Positions 11,859-23,374 of a stretch of DNA of 64,000 bases are shown here, piece by piece. Where the stretch lies: NCBI GenBank assembly GCA_903813345.2, contig CAIIXF020000011.1, positions 19,883,754-19,947,753 of the forward strand. Reading direction: 5' to 3'. Made by a program: the position numbers and the translations under genes. The notes beneath the pieces are model-generated. The model was not told where the DNA came from, made no database searches, and was given only the letters and a program-made list of their open reading frames with translations. How positions within the stretch are numbered: the first letter of the stretch is position 1; every line of letters starts with the position of its first letter. This DNA comes from Owenia fusiformis. Its lineage: Eukaryota; Annelida; Polychaeta; Sabellida; Oweniidae.

Positions 11859-13620
11859 CGGTAAAACAAACTTTACACAATATCAATATTTAAAACTGTA
11901 TCTTGTAAGTGGCTTATTAAGCATCAGAACCCCTCTTATCTGCCGTTTGCGTTTGGAAGGATAAAGACAAAGGGGACGCGGCTACATGTATATCGCGATA
12001 TACGTAAAATCTTTATGACATTTCCCTTCACCAGGGCCTACACCAATATTCTTAACACCACTTATATTATTAAAGGATGCATGCATCAAGGGGTAGACAT
12101 CATTCAAAAGACATAAACATGACCGGGTCGGTCAGGGGAAGGTTTGCATACGATGCAATTTGTACATGCAAGCTCATTTTTCACATATAAGTTAATAAAG
12201 TCGATTCCTTGGGAATACGTAATAAGGGGAAGCGATGGGTTCGCACCCCCTCCTACAACCAATAAAAGGTACCATAAGGTAGAGGAAGAAAAGAGCATTA
12301 AAATGATTTTTGTTTGAAGGTTTGAAGGAAGTTGCATCATTTTCGTAAAAATTCAAAACAAATGTTTTTTGCCTCATTTATGTCACGATCGCACCCCCTG
12401 ACTGAAAACCTAAAAAACTATATCGTCAACATTTTATCATTATGCGGAAAGTCCAATATGAAATCTTAAATGGTAAATATGTTGCATTTATTGAGGGAAT
12501 TCCACGTAAACTACAATGTGAATGTTTGATATGAATACTTCCATACAACCATCAATATCCATTCTTTTGAAATAAGATGTTACAACAAAGGGAATATTGA
12601 AAACTACAGTGGTAAGAGCATCTTTCTCACTGCTAATTATGTGTATCAACATTTTGATTGCACCTCAGCTGGAGATTAAATCTTAATAATTTGATCAAAG
12701 GGATTGTAATTTTCCCCAATTCGCTTATCTATGTTACAATCTGTATACTTGTTATATTGTGAGCGGTATGTGTTTGGATATCAACATTTAGAAAAAAGTG
12801 TAAGATACCATTCTAGATACATTGTATATTTATTACATCCTTCATAGCAGGTTTAGAAAACTCAAAAAGATACCAGATTGATTTTATGATAATGTATAGG
12901 CAGCATGGTTTAAAACAATTGGTGGATATTTTCAGGATTGTTATTCATTTGTTGTAGTACAGATTGACTGATAGACCATTTAATTGTAATGGGTTGTGCT
13001 TGGGATTCACAGAATTATTCTATGATAATCTGAGGATATATTAAAATTGATTTGAAATGCGATTGTTTACATTAAAGATCTTGTTTTCATTTCGTAAAAA
13101 CAAAAATATTGAAGTACGATATTAGATCGGAGATTAGCGTACCTCTGTTGAAAAGAATCAAAAGATACTCGCAGTATGGTGATTTGTCATTTTAGAAATT
13201 CGTCAATTTGACTAAACTATCCCCCGGAACTAGCCTTTCAAGTAAAGCAAATGCGGCAGATACATGAATCTAAAGAAAGTTACATTTTATTCTTGATTTC
13301 AGGGAATAATTGTAATGATAAACATAAATTGCAATTATTATTGTTTTGCTCTAACATTCAATTATGATTCAACGCTTTCCCTCAATTTCTATCAGATCAT
13401 CGATCCCAGACTTCAGCAAATATTCCAATCATATTTTGCGTTTTATCAACTTTTCGAAAAGCTGTACGCATATGATACTACAACTACTTACTGACAGTGG
13501 TTTATCGTAACTTTTTGCAAATATGGATCGATGTTTATACTGCTTGTATCTTTTTCTAGGGAGTTTTAGATAGACGGGACTTCCTCTTCACAATGTAATT
13601 ATATATTTTCTGTTTTGTAG
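11859..13620. other. Probable intron or intergenic sequence
   Basis: No exon-like segment is visible on the plus strand ahead of the exon at 13621. The last part (13590-13620) ends in a pyrimidine-rich tract and TAG that would serve as its acceptor. The stretch is otherwise AT-rich. Confidence 0.4.
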
Positions 13621-13719
13621 GTTCCTGTGGGTAAGATACCAACAAGAACAATACGGCCCATCCTAAAGGGCACAGACCCGTCAGTGGCGTTCTTCAAGTT
13701 ACAGCCCGTGGAGATATAG
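13621..13719 (+). CDS. Putative 3'-terminal coding exon, gene unknown
   Basis: A good splice acceptor (tctgttttgtag) is followed by 32 codons in phase 0 and then TAG. The peptide reads VPVGKIPTRTIRPILKG and then TDPSVAFFKLQPVEI. The segment is clearly richer in GC than its surroundings, and its residue composition is typical of a real C-terminus. The family is not recognised. Earlier exons must lie upstream on the plus strand, but none could be identified between the LRR gene and this exon. It could instead be an isolated relic. Confidence 0.45.
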   Translation, partial: VPVGKIPTRTIRPILKGTDPSVAFFKLQPVEI

Positions 13720-14334
13720 TTTGTGAATCTTGCCTACACAGCTGCTCGATACAAGTGCAAACTACGAAATAATAACCCTAATATATTATAGATAAATGTT
13801 TGACATGCATTGTGTTTCTGTTTCATTGTTAAATTATTTGATAACTTATAATAAGCAGATAAGTTGCTTTTCAGGTATTAAGCGGCGATGTAGGACTGAA
13901 AACCCGGGACTGAAAACCAGCGTCACACATATACATTTTCTCGGATATTCCTCCATAAGCAGATATACATGTTTGCATGTTTTAATTTTGATTTGATTTG
14001 ATTTTTTGAATTACACGAATTAGATAAAGTCTTTCAAATGTCACCAGTCTTTGGGGGTGAGATTTCATGTAGGAATTAGAATTAGATTTATTACGATCTG
14101 TTTTGTTTGCATCGTTCATTGAATAACGTTGATAAAACACAAGAGCAGCATTGGAATTACAGAATTGTGTGATTCCCTACATTTTCAATTCATCCATTCT
14201 CTGGCCATGGTATTCAAAATTCTATTTGTTCTGTCATTCTGATTTCCCGTGTCGGGACATTCTGATTTATCGGAGTCTCACTTTATCTAACCCTTTGGTA
14301 TTCCAAAGGATAAAACTTGCTGTGGATCACACAA
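13720..14334. other. No supported feature
   Basis: This would be the 3' UTR and flank of the putative exon at 13621. No canonical AATAAA is seen directly after the stop. Only short frames are present. Confidence 0.4.
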
Positions 14335-14935
14335 TGGTGTCGGGAGATTAAACCAGTGAATGTTCCGATCGTCGCAACATTCGATACACCGAGAGATTTC
14401 ACGGATTCATACATGGATACTGTTCGTGTATATTCAGCATAGTATGCATGTACATTCCATATATCCTTCCAATAATAATTGCTGCATGTATAAAACATTT
14501 CACTCACGCGGTACAAACTTCGACCGTTAATTAAAATTTTTGACCTACCAGGTGTTTGTAAATCAAGGACTGCGAGTCTCATACTGCACCGTTTTTCTTC
14601 AAACTTGTTCCATTCAAAGCAAAACAAAATTGCCTTTCTGTTGGTACATTGTTTTATTGAAAAGAGTCGTTCGTTTTAGCAGCGTTTTGGTCCCCAGTTG
14701 TGAGAAGCCCTTCTCACAGCTGGGGACCCAAATGCCGCTGAAAGTAGGGACTCTGTATAGCAGAATAATGTACCAACAGAAAGGCATTTTTGTTATGCTT
14801 TGAATGGAACAAGTTTGAAGAAAAACGGTGCAGTATGAGACTCGCAGTCCTTGATTTTCAAACACCTGGTAGGTCAAAAATTTTAATTAACGGTCGAAGT
14901 TTGTACCGCGTGTTACTGGTTAAATCTCCCGATAC
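14335..14935. repeat. Large inverted repeat (foldback element)
   Basis: Arms 14505-14706 and 14710-14912 are near-perfect inverted copies meeting at a centre near 14708 (cagttgtgagaag/cttctcacagctg). An outer shoulder (tcgggagattaaaccagt, 14340-14357) matches inverted at 14914-14933. The left arm therefore contains about 148 bp (14357-14504) that the right arm lacks. The two mirror-image open frames here are products of the palindrome, not genes. Confidence 0.88.
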
Positions 14936-15340
14936 TGGAAATAGGAATGACAGGGGAAATCTGGGACAAATATGATTTTTATAGGAGATACATTTTTGAA
15001 TGTAACGTGAATAATTTTGAAAACCTAAACCTTAATTGTAATAATTAGATTTCAAACACATGTTTCATTAAATAGGAGGATATGACAGAGTCCATGCGTC
15101 CTGAGCCTTATGTGACTGGCAAATAAAATCAGCACGGAAAGTGCATCCTTGAATTCCGAGGTTGGGTAGTAAACTTTCCCCTTTAATTCAGATAGAATTA
15201 TCTATCATATCTGTTTTCCTGTTAAGAATCACGATTCCGGGGAGGGAAATTTTCATACTTTATCATTCCGTTCTTAATATATTGTATGATATATTTGTAT
15301 CCTGTTTTATGGGTTCCCATTGAAATTGGTTACAACTCAG
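14936..15340. other. No supported feature
   Basis: AT-rich sequence. Its end supplies a possible splice acceptor (ttacaactcag) for the coding segment at 15341. Confidence 0.4.
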
Positions 15341-15505
15341 GCAATATATCGCAGGTTAAATGAGTATGAAAATTACCTCAAGTACCGTACAATGTCAAAA
15401 TCTCATGATGATTTCTTCCGACCTATGTTTACTGACAAGACACGAGAGAGGTGTACGCAGTTGCTTGAAGCAAGCATAAACTATGAAAAATCCATAGTCC
15501 GATAA
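15341..15505 (+). CDS. Putative 3'-terminal coding exon, gene unknown
   Basis: After a possible acceptor (ttacaactcag), 54 codons run to a TAA. The peptide is hydrophilic and protein-like, with stretches RLNEYENYLKYRTMSKS, DDFFRPMFTDKTRERCTQLL and ASINYEKSIVR. There is no good ATG at the start, which fits an internal or terminal exon rather than a complete small gene. The family is not recognised. It may be an alternative last exon of the plus-strand gene ending at 13719, or unrelated. Confidence 0.35.
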   Translation, partial: AIYRRLNEYENYLKYRTMSKSHDDFFRPMFTDKTRERCTQLLEASINYEKSIVR

Positions 15506-17012
15506 TTAAGTAATTGGCACGAATCTGTTAATTGTTTTTGTTATTGTTACTTGATTAGACGGATTTTCAGATATTATCTGCATTGAGATGGCTGATTATA
15601 AGGCATGAATATTTTTTCCAGTTATGTTAATTGTTATTTTATATGTTTGAAATATTTATTAATCCATCCATTTTTCATTTTGATATACTTTTCAAAGCGC
15701 CTTTTGGTTTTATCTCTGTGTTTTATTTATAATAATCTTTAACAGAGATAGGACTAGCCTACAAGGAATTCCATATAGCCTATAATTGATTTTAATTCAT
15801 AAAGTTTGCTGATGATTGATTTAAGTGTAGAAATGGCAACGCTCCCGAAGAGTGCATGTGTGCATGTTTATTTTCTATAATCAGAGTCCTAGACGACTTC
15901 TGCTGTAATCAGAGTCATGGATGATCTTTAGACTTTCTCATAATTAAAGTAGCCAAACATCCGCTGAACAGGGAAATTGATGGATTAATGAATAATCTTT
16001 TGTTTGTTATTTTAATAATACTTATTGTTTTGACAAATATAAAACTTTTGTTTCCGATTATAATACAAGTGTATCAAATCCATCATGTGAAGCAATTCCT
16101 AAAAGCAGAACAAGACAACCACAATAACCACCTTGTTCTAAGGGTATAACTACTAATTTAGAAGTCTTATATTTTTACTATATGACTTGAGCAATAGCCG
16201 GGCCTTAGCGGGCCAGTCGTAGTGGTGTTCCAAAATGAATATCAACATTCAGCATTGAACACACTGAAACTAAACCTTTTTGAAAAATTCCAGGGGTCAC
16301 AATTAACAAAGAAAACTTTCGCCCAAAAGCACGTGTTCACTGCTCAAAATGTAGAAAACTGACTATGGGCCTGAATCTCCCCCCCCCCCCATTCAGTTCC
16401 ATAACTGACATTCTAAAATTTTACAAAGCAATAGAATTTTCTCTCCACAAAACGCTCAATACATTTTTCATAAAAAGAATATGACGAAATCCCAGTATCA
16501 ATACTGAGTATTGAATAATAAATAGCTCCGACATGTTGAGTAAGATTAAGGTAAGGTCCTAATGTATTATTGAGAATGTAAGCTGGACAGTCATATAATA
16601 AAACAAATGTTTCGTTTATTTTATTTATCTCAGGCCTGTAGCCAGGATTTGCCAGGGGGGGGGATTCGTGTAATACTAGATTAGTACATGTAGTATCACT
16701 TTTGAAAGATGTACAGGTATTCACCACAATAGAGTGAAATATTTGCTAAATAATCATAAGAAATAAATATCTGCAGCGGCAGCAGTGCAACATTTTTCTA
16801 TCAAAATTAATAAAAAGAGCATGCTATAAACTGTAACAATAAAAGCTTATATTATGTAACATGCAAAAACAATAAATCTATTTCAATATTGCTAATATAG
16901 AGCTTTTTGTCTTCGAAATTGTCACGATCGCCGCCAACTGTAATAAAACAATAGAGAGGTTAAGCTACACGTTCTTTAGGTGAACGCGTAAAACTTAGTT
17001 TTCCCTGGGGTA
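15506..17012. other. Intergenic with a MITE fragment
   Basis: One end of the CAGGCCCGTAGCC family (caggcctgtagccagg) lies at 16631, with C- and G-runs at 16379 and 16656. No complete element or gene is visible. Confidence 0.5.
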
Positions 17013-17117
17013 CAGGCCCGTAGCCAGGGGGGGGGGGTTCGATGGGTTCGGGCGCCCCCCCCCTAGAATTTATCAAAAAGTGACCCCCCCCCCTTGGCAA
17101 TCCTGGCTACGGGTTTG
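17013..17117. mobile_element. 105 bp MITE, CAGGCCCGTAGCC family, intact 5 bp TSD
   Basis: It starts CAGGCCCGTAGCCAGG and ends CCTGGCTACGGGTTTG, with GGGTA directly on both sides (17008-17012 and 17118-17122). The interior is little more than G-runs and C-runs. It is the shortest and cleanest copy of this family in the window. Confidence 0.85.
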
Positions 17118-19168
17118 GGGTATATCTCTCAAAGTTGTCTTTAAATTTGACTAGTTTAGTATTAAGATCTTTAGGTAAGTTGTTATTATTATAAACCGTT
17201 GGATGGGGGAACATTTTGCTTAGGGTCACAATATTACACGTTCAGGTTTTGCTAAATGCATGTAGCTGAATCTCTCTTAATACATTTCTGAAAGATAACG
17301 CAAACCCTTAATTATTAACTTTCAAATATAAACAATGAAACAAGTAACTGAAAATTAACATGATGTATGAACGCCAAGTAACCCACTGACTTTTGGGATT
17401 CGAAAGTCAGTTGTGGTTGCAAATGGTCCAATGCATTCATTGAATTAATTATAACTAAATATTTTTCAGAACTGCGTCGAATTCCACAATGCATTTACTC
17501 CTGTCTTTAGTGAAGGCTTGCACCAAACCCTTCGGCCTCGCCTCTCTTCCTGCTATCCCTCTCGTAGCATCCCGCTATCCTGAAATGAATAGTATATTAA
17601 ACAGACGAATTTCATGTACATTGTATTAATTGATGCATCATAATTATTAATTTATTGTATGATGAATTAAATATTATTTACAATTATTTTGAAAACCAAA
17701 CAAAACCCTTTTATGTCATTCTGATACTCTTGGTATCTTTCTTTTTCACCTGAAACATGCTGAGCAGACATGAGATGCCATGGTTTATCATGATGCTTTT
17801 ATATAGGCTATTAATTATAGTTCTCTTTGCAATATAAAACTGGTATGCTTATGCAAAACCCAATTGGACTGATATAAAGGGGTATTGTTTCATTATGTGG
17901 ACTTGAGAAAGGCCGACATACTCTTGCTTCCAATTCCAACCCAAAACTTAAAATAGAAAGTTATCAAGATCCAAAAACACGATCGCTTCTTAAACAATAC
18001 GCTTGTAAAATCCCGGCGATCAAATGCAATCAAACTTTCGCAATCAGGTGCCTAATTAGTCTTTTGATCTCCGAAGTTTACTGGACTTTTCAATGAACTC
18101 GTTAGAAGCAAACGCAATCATCACAAACTCAAATAAACATGTTTCTAGTAAATTTGAAATAGAGTAAAACCCAGGGAAAAAGATCGCGTGGTGATTTGAT
18201 TATTTCATAGGAATTTGGCATATTTCAATTTTGAAATAGCAAAAGTCTGTCTCGGAAGAATTTACCAAGCATTTCCTACTTCAATGCGTTTTTATTCTGA
18301 GGGCCGTTTAGCGCCGATACGACCTCATTAGGGTTGTGCTTTATTCGTTTTAAATGTTATGAAATGTGTAGTTCACAAGTGACACTTTAATGAATTATTT
18401 TTAGGTTTACAATGCATATTTTGCTTTTCCCTCTAAAAGTTTAAAATTCATCTTTATACTTTTCTTGATTCAATAAAATTAACATTGGATCCCAGACAGT
18501 TATCAAATTCTCAGACATTTGATTGTCTAGATGTTTGTACTTCCTTTGTAGATGTTTGTACTTCCTTTGATCAGTGGTTGGTGTGACTGAAATTCGAATC
18601 TAATCTGTTTCATTTTTATGTAAATTGAAAGGAATAAAGTGTTTTAACAATATTAACGTTTGGCGTGCAGCGCAACTTCATACACAATCAAAGAACAGAA
18701 TACAGGTATAAGAACAGGCCTTTTATTTTAAAGCTCGAGCAATATCCCCGTTATAAACCCAAAATACGGTCCTTGGCAGAAATGGTCTTGCAACAAACCT
18801 GTATGTGCCCGCTTGTCACTGTAACTAATAAATAAAAAGTACTGAATATAAAATACGATTCTGAATAAAAACTTTAAGAACGTGGTTTGCGTTATTCATT
18901 TATTTATTTAAACAAACGCTCTCGTCTTTTGAACTTTATAAAGAGTAAATCCGATCTGAGATTTGAAATCGGGAATAAAAGATACATAGATACATAATAA
19001 CAAAAGATATACGTTCCCAAATAAAAAAAAAATAGGAGAAGAATCTAGATTACAATCCAATGAACAATATCAAGTTTAAAATCCGACAATACACTCCGGC
19101 TGTAAAAGTTTCTGAATTTAATAGCAACGTATATGTGACTGTGTAATTGTATCCATTGATGTTGTAAA
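17118..19168. other. Intergenic, no supported gene
   Basis: Only short frames are seen. A small duplication of gatgtttgtacttcctttg occurs near 18528-18569. The right end would be the 3' flank of the minus-strand relic at 19169. Confidence 0.4.
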
Positions 19169-19487
19169 CTATACTACGGTTGAAGCAGAATTTTCTCCTT
19201 GGATAATTCCTGCCTCGATAGTGTAGGGATCGCTCACATCAGGTAGGCCATCATAAGGGGGTGGGGGGTTCACATAAGTCAGAGAGTGTGTTAAAGGACT
19301 CTCTTCTTGTCTCACTGACCTTGTAAGATTGTTCTATAGTTGCGTTCCAAATGCGGGTGTCTGAAAATATTTCATCTGATGGAGAAGTTGTTCTTGTTCT
19401 GGGAGTTTCATTTATTTTAAAATGGTTCAAGATAAGGTCGAGTTTCCTGCTGTTCTCTTCTACGGTCTTCTGGAGTTGTATTTGCAT
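19169..19487 (-). pseudogene. Broken C-terminal tail of a probable membrane protein
   Basis: Read on the minus strand, an acceptor (atattttcag) at 19361 opens a frame from 19360 to the stop at 19169. This encodes a tail with TYVNPPPPYDGLPDVSDPYT and, at its end, GENSASTVV. PPPPY is a PPxY-type WW-domain ligand and the terminal TVV fits a class I PDZ ligand, both common in receptor or channel cytoplasmic tails. A TAG at 19334-19336 interrupts the frame nine codons in. Upstream, in a different frame, 19361-19487 reads as a helix-like segment (LQKTVEENSRKLDLILNHF). The stop and frame change suggest a decayed gene. Alternatively, the exon boundary is misplaced. The family is unknown. Confidence 0.4.
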
Positions 19488-19497
19488 ATTATAGATT

Positions 19498-20055
19498 TCA
19501 CTGGAATAGCGTACCCAATGTTAATTAAAGGCTGGCCATTAACCAAAACGCAATATGAGAACATAAATTATTTTCATTTTCATACAACTGAAGGGATAAT
19601 AAATGCTTTAATATAAAGTAAACGTATTTATAAATGTAAGCGTAAAATCAAAGCACAACCATTTAATAAAAAAAGAAAAAAGTTATACAGGGACTCGAAC
19701 CCGAACCATGCGCGTGGCAGGCGAGGATCTCCAGACTTCGACACCTCAACATCAGTTATTACCGCGAACAATTTAACATTGGCATATAATAAAAAAAATA
19801 TATATTAAAGGTGCAACAATGAGTGCAAAGCGGCCATTAAATGATCATGGACCATTTATTAAAGTTTGGATTGCCCGCCCTATTTTCTCCATTTTTTAAT
19901 TTTTGTATAATCTCTCATTAGGCCTATAGCTCAAAATATCACTAGGGACCAAGGGAAAAACTTAGAATTGTGTCATGGAATAGGCTGTTCAGAATGTCAG
20001 TCGCTTGCCGTCGAAAGACCGCTTCGCTCACTGGAATAGCGTACCCAATGTTAAT
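19498..20055. repeat. 28 bp exact direct repeats flanking ~502 bp
   Basis: The 28 bp from tcactggaatagcgtaccca onwards occur exactly at 19498-19525 and 20028-20055. The sequence between them contains a tRNA-Gly-like pseudogene on the minus strand. The arrangement resembles a long target duplication around a retroposed insert, or a recombination product. Confidence 0.75.
19685..19752 (-). pseudogene. tRNA-Gly(GCC)-like pseudogene or SINE head
   Basis: On the minus strand the segment contains ctcgcctgccacgcgc, which matches the anticodon arm of tRNA-Gly with anticodon GCC. It is followed by ggttcgggttcgagtccc, matching the T arm and the internal B-box promoter. The T stem is imperfect and the two acceptor strands do not pair, so it is not a functional tRNA. 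It is either a tRNA pseudogene or the tRNA-derived head of a SINE. Confidence 0.65.
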
Positions 20056-20711
20056 AATAGCCTAGTATCATTGCTATAAACTGCTATTTGATTGGTCGAT
20101 TCAGTACCATGTGATCAAAAATACCATAACATATATTAAAGCTCTATTTGGATTTTAAAAGACGTATTGCCGGTCGTATTTTCCGCCCGGGAATTCTGAC
20201 AACTGTACTGGACGAAAACATCGGGCTCCGCCCACTGTCTGAAGCCAATGTTTTTGCTATAAATCAAGCCACGGGGATCTACACGACCTGTGATTTAAAT
20301 ACATGTTAGTAAAGTGATCATTAAAATGAATGTCCTTGCTTGCTTTTAAAAATAAGTTTTCATGCGTTATAGGCCTATACAAATTGAACGGAGGGGGGGA
20401 GTAATGTGTCTAAAGACATGATAATAATATGTTACTTCATTTTATTTCATATAATTACTCAAAATTTTCCCATTTCACTCAACAGAGTTATTGAGTTCCT
20501 TTTTAAAATATACGAATTCGTGAATTTGTTCCATCGTATGTATTACTCCCCTTTCCCCGTTCACGGCAACCGCATTCGTATGGTACGTGTACATGTACAT
20601 TAAACTAACAAGAAAGCAATAACATTAGTTTTGTGATAATAACGTCCCTTATAAGTATTTGTTTTCGGCTCGTGTAGATCACTGATTTATAGCAAAAACA
20701 TTGCCTTTTGC
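20056..20711. repeat. Inverted repeat; part of a dispersed family
   Basis: 20248-20292 (gccaatgtttttgctataaa ... gatctacacgacc) is matched inverted at 20668-20711. The right arm and its flank (tagttttgtgataataacgt, tataagtatttg, tttgcacgttgg) recur at 48751-48870 and, in part, at 57470-57545. This indicates a dispersed non-coding element family. Confidence 0.65.
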
Positions 20712-21921
20712 ACGTTGGTGACGATGAACCTTTTTATTAGCGCCTGCTGTATTCTTTAAGCAATTCGAGAGTAAACTTTCTCTTTATCTTGAAAAGAAAA
20801 TCGTCTAGATTTGTTGAATTTTCTTGCAGAAATCGACGCCTCATTTTATCCGATCACAAAGCGTAATGTTGCATTTATACAGTTCATTTTACATTCTATG
20901 GCCGAGATCTTAACTTTAACTGGTTACAGCAACTGCTCAACGGACGCTCAGCGTTATGTTTTAGGGATCTTTACGCGATTTTTATTGAACCGTTCATTTC
21001 ATTAAAATATTTCAAATCATAAAATATATTTTAGTTACATAAAATGAGGTAAGTGGATTGAGACAAAATATCCTTGTATCTCTTTTGAAAGGATCGGGCG
21101 GTTGTTAATAGTCACAAATAGTTTATTCCCATTAGCTAAACATTTTACATAATGAGTTTTATATTGAAATTGTTTTGAATGGCGATGAATTCTGATAAAA
21201 AAAGAGAAAACTTGAACTACTCGCATTTTTGCGTTTAGTAATCAGTCACAATCAAAATATTTACCGTTCATGTTTAGGCTCCAGACGCTTGGCGCCCGTT
21301 AAGTAAACAATTAAAATATCAGAACAGGTTATTTGCCGAATAATAGGTTACACACTCTCAGAACCGGTTATTCGCCGAATAATAGGTTGAAGTCCTAGAA
21401 TAATGTATGAATAATATTTTTTCTTGGAGAATATAATACAATGCAATCTTAGTTGAGAAATTATTATACGCGTTTAGAAGAAGAATAAGATGCAAGAAAA
21501 ACGTTTATATTTAATTATTTTCATCTATACTTGTAATAAGATGTTATATTACACCGAGTTATTCGGAAAAAAAATGTAAACCAATATAAAACAGCTGGTA
21601 ATTATAGGATATATTAGATTACCTCACCATCTATATTGCCGTATCTACGGTAATATTTCCTATGATTTTCATAGTTTTTTGCAGTGTTTAGTTGAATAAT
21701 TTTGGGCGTCTTCGACTAAAATAAGACATACTCGTATATCTTCCTTGCAATGTCACTACCGAAAGTGGCGACATATTATAATGGTCTCCAACTTTTTGTG
21801 ACGGCGGTTCGTGTCCGGCGTTCGGCATTTGGAGTTCGGCGTCTGTAACTAATGGCAGGGGGTTAATCTTATAATATAGTAGATGAACCAAAGACTACTT
21901 TTTACAATATTCAAAAACTAA
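20712..21921. other. Intergenic with repeat remnants
   Basis: 20800-20900 resembles segments near 50270-50380 and 57660-57780 (tcttccagatttg-type words followed by ccgatc). A short direct duplication (ggttattgccgaataatagg-like) occurs at 21328 and 21365. No gene is supported. Confidence 0.45.
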
Positions 21922-22045
21922 TAAGTACTTACCCTGCGTGCAGAGTCTAGTTATAAATTACCCTGTGTGCAGAGTCTAGTTAACTACCGACAGGGCTCTC
22001 TTTAAGAAGTGAAGTCGAACAAATGCAAAGGGGTAATAAGTACTC
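21922..22045. repeat. Copy of the 8.2-9.0 kb repeat interior
   Basis: ccctgcgtgcagagtctagt appears at 21932 and, as ccctgtgtgcagagtctagt, again at 21960. It is followed by ctctttaagaagtgaagtcg. The same words are found at 8459 and 8804. Confidence 0.75.
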
Positions 22046-23374
22046 AGTATTAACACGAAGTGGTGACTTAAAAGTCAAGGTAAATCAATTTTACCCTTAT
22101 AGTATTGTATCAATTTAAATTGCTAAGAATGCCAAGTATATGTTTGACCTCTATCTATAGCGCCTGTAATTACTAAAATATGACGTAACATTTAAGTTGT
22201 CTTTACTTTGGATAACAGTGCATCATTCTTTAATATTTTGCCTATTTTCCATTTTTTTACTTTGATACACAATAAATTTGATATTTGTGTATCTGTTCGC
22301 CATTCAGTTGCATTTCAAAAACATAATTGTTTACAAAGTGTTAATCGAGATTCGTAAACAAGTGTACAATGCAGTGTGTAATATAGACATTGGCATTTAG
22401 CCTCGGTTTGTTTTTAAAATAAACTGGCAATTCATACAAATAAACAACATGTTGATCAAATAATTTCCTGCATCTGTTCCTAATCATTGATACTGAACTC
22501 TTCAAACTACATGTAGTTATACCGAATCCGTTTCGGTAACAAAATGTCGGAACCCCGAAGGTACGATTTTTCTTTTTTCCTTAGTTTCACAACTTCTAGG
22601 TAGAATTCCCACGACATTCTATCGCAAAAGTACGTGTGTCAGAATTACAATGTTAAGAAAATCTACACGTTTGCGAACAAGTAGTTCAGAAGACAACAGA
22701 ATTGTCGATTTGATACTATGATTACGTATACGGAACGAGCTTGAAATGCAAATTTTCACTATTTTTGAAGTTTACGTAACATAAGTGGGGAATTATCTAC
22801 GATTCTGCCATTCCAGGAACTATTTCATGCGAAATCACTTGGATTTCCAGAAATATATGATGCTTATACATATTTGTGCCTCGAAGATTTTGGATGATTT
22901 ATAGTACCTCGAGAAATCAATGAAAATGAAAATCTTACCAAACAACCGGAACTGTAGCCATCTTGTTACAGAAACAGAAACAGCGATATGAGTGCAGTAC
23001 ACAGTGTATTGATTTTTTGTAAGCTCCTCAGCTGGCCAAGTACAATTACAATATTTTATACTGAAAAGCACTGCACAATTTCTCTTGTTGTATACTGTTA
23101 CTGAACTCTGAGCTGACAAATCTGTTAATCTTCCATCACAATGTGAAACTGATTTTGAAACTGAATGTGAACCCCATCTCACCACAGAAAGTGAAACGCC
23201 AAGAATCATCTAGGCCCCGGTCTAGGCCATATTTTCGAGCGTTTACTCCAGTACTATAGCGCATTTTGTTACTTTTTCAGTATCGATCATGAGTCTCGAG
23301 AACATCATCATGAGTAATACAAGGCTAGGCTTTAGCGGTCTATTCATTAACAGACAGGCTAATATAGCCTATAT
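22046..23374. other. Intergenic, no supported gene
   Basis: A 124-codon minus-strand frame at 22835-23209 has no splice, domain or composition support. Nothing else is recognised. Confidence 0.4.

Noticed and set aside
14283-14975. Several 60-114 codon frames on both strands sharing the same peptides
   Set aside because: They arise from the inverted repeat centred near 14708.
19685-19752. Functional tRNA-Gly gene
   Set aside because: The acceptor stem does not pair and the T stem is imperfect; only the anticodon arm and B-box are convincing.
22835-23209. 124-codon minus-strand frame
   Set aside because: Starts from an arbitrary ATG, contains no recognisable features, and lies in repeat-rich sequence.
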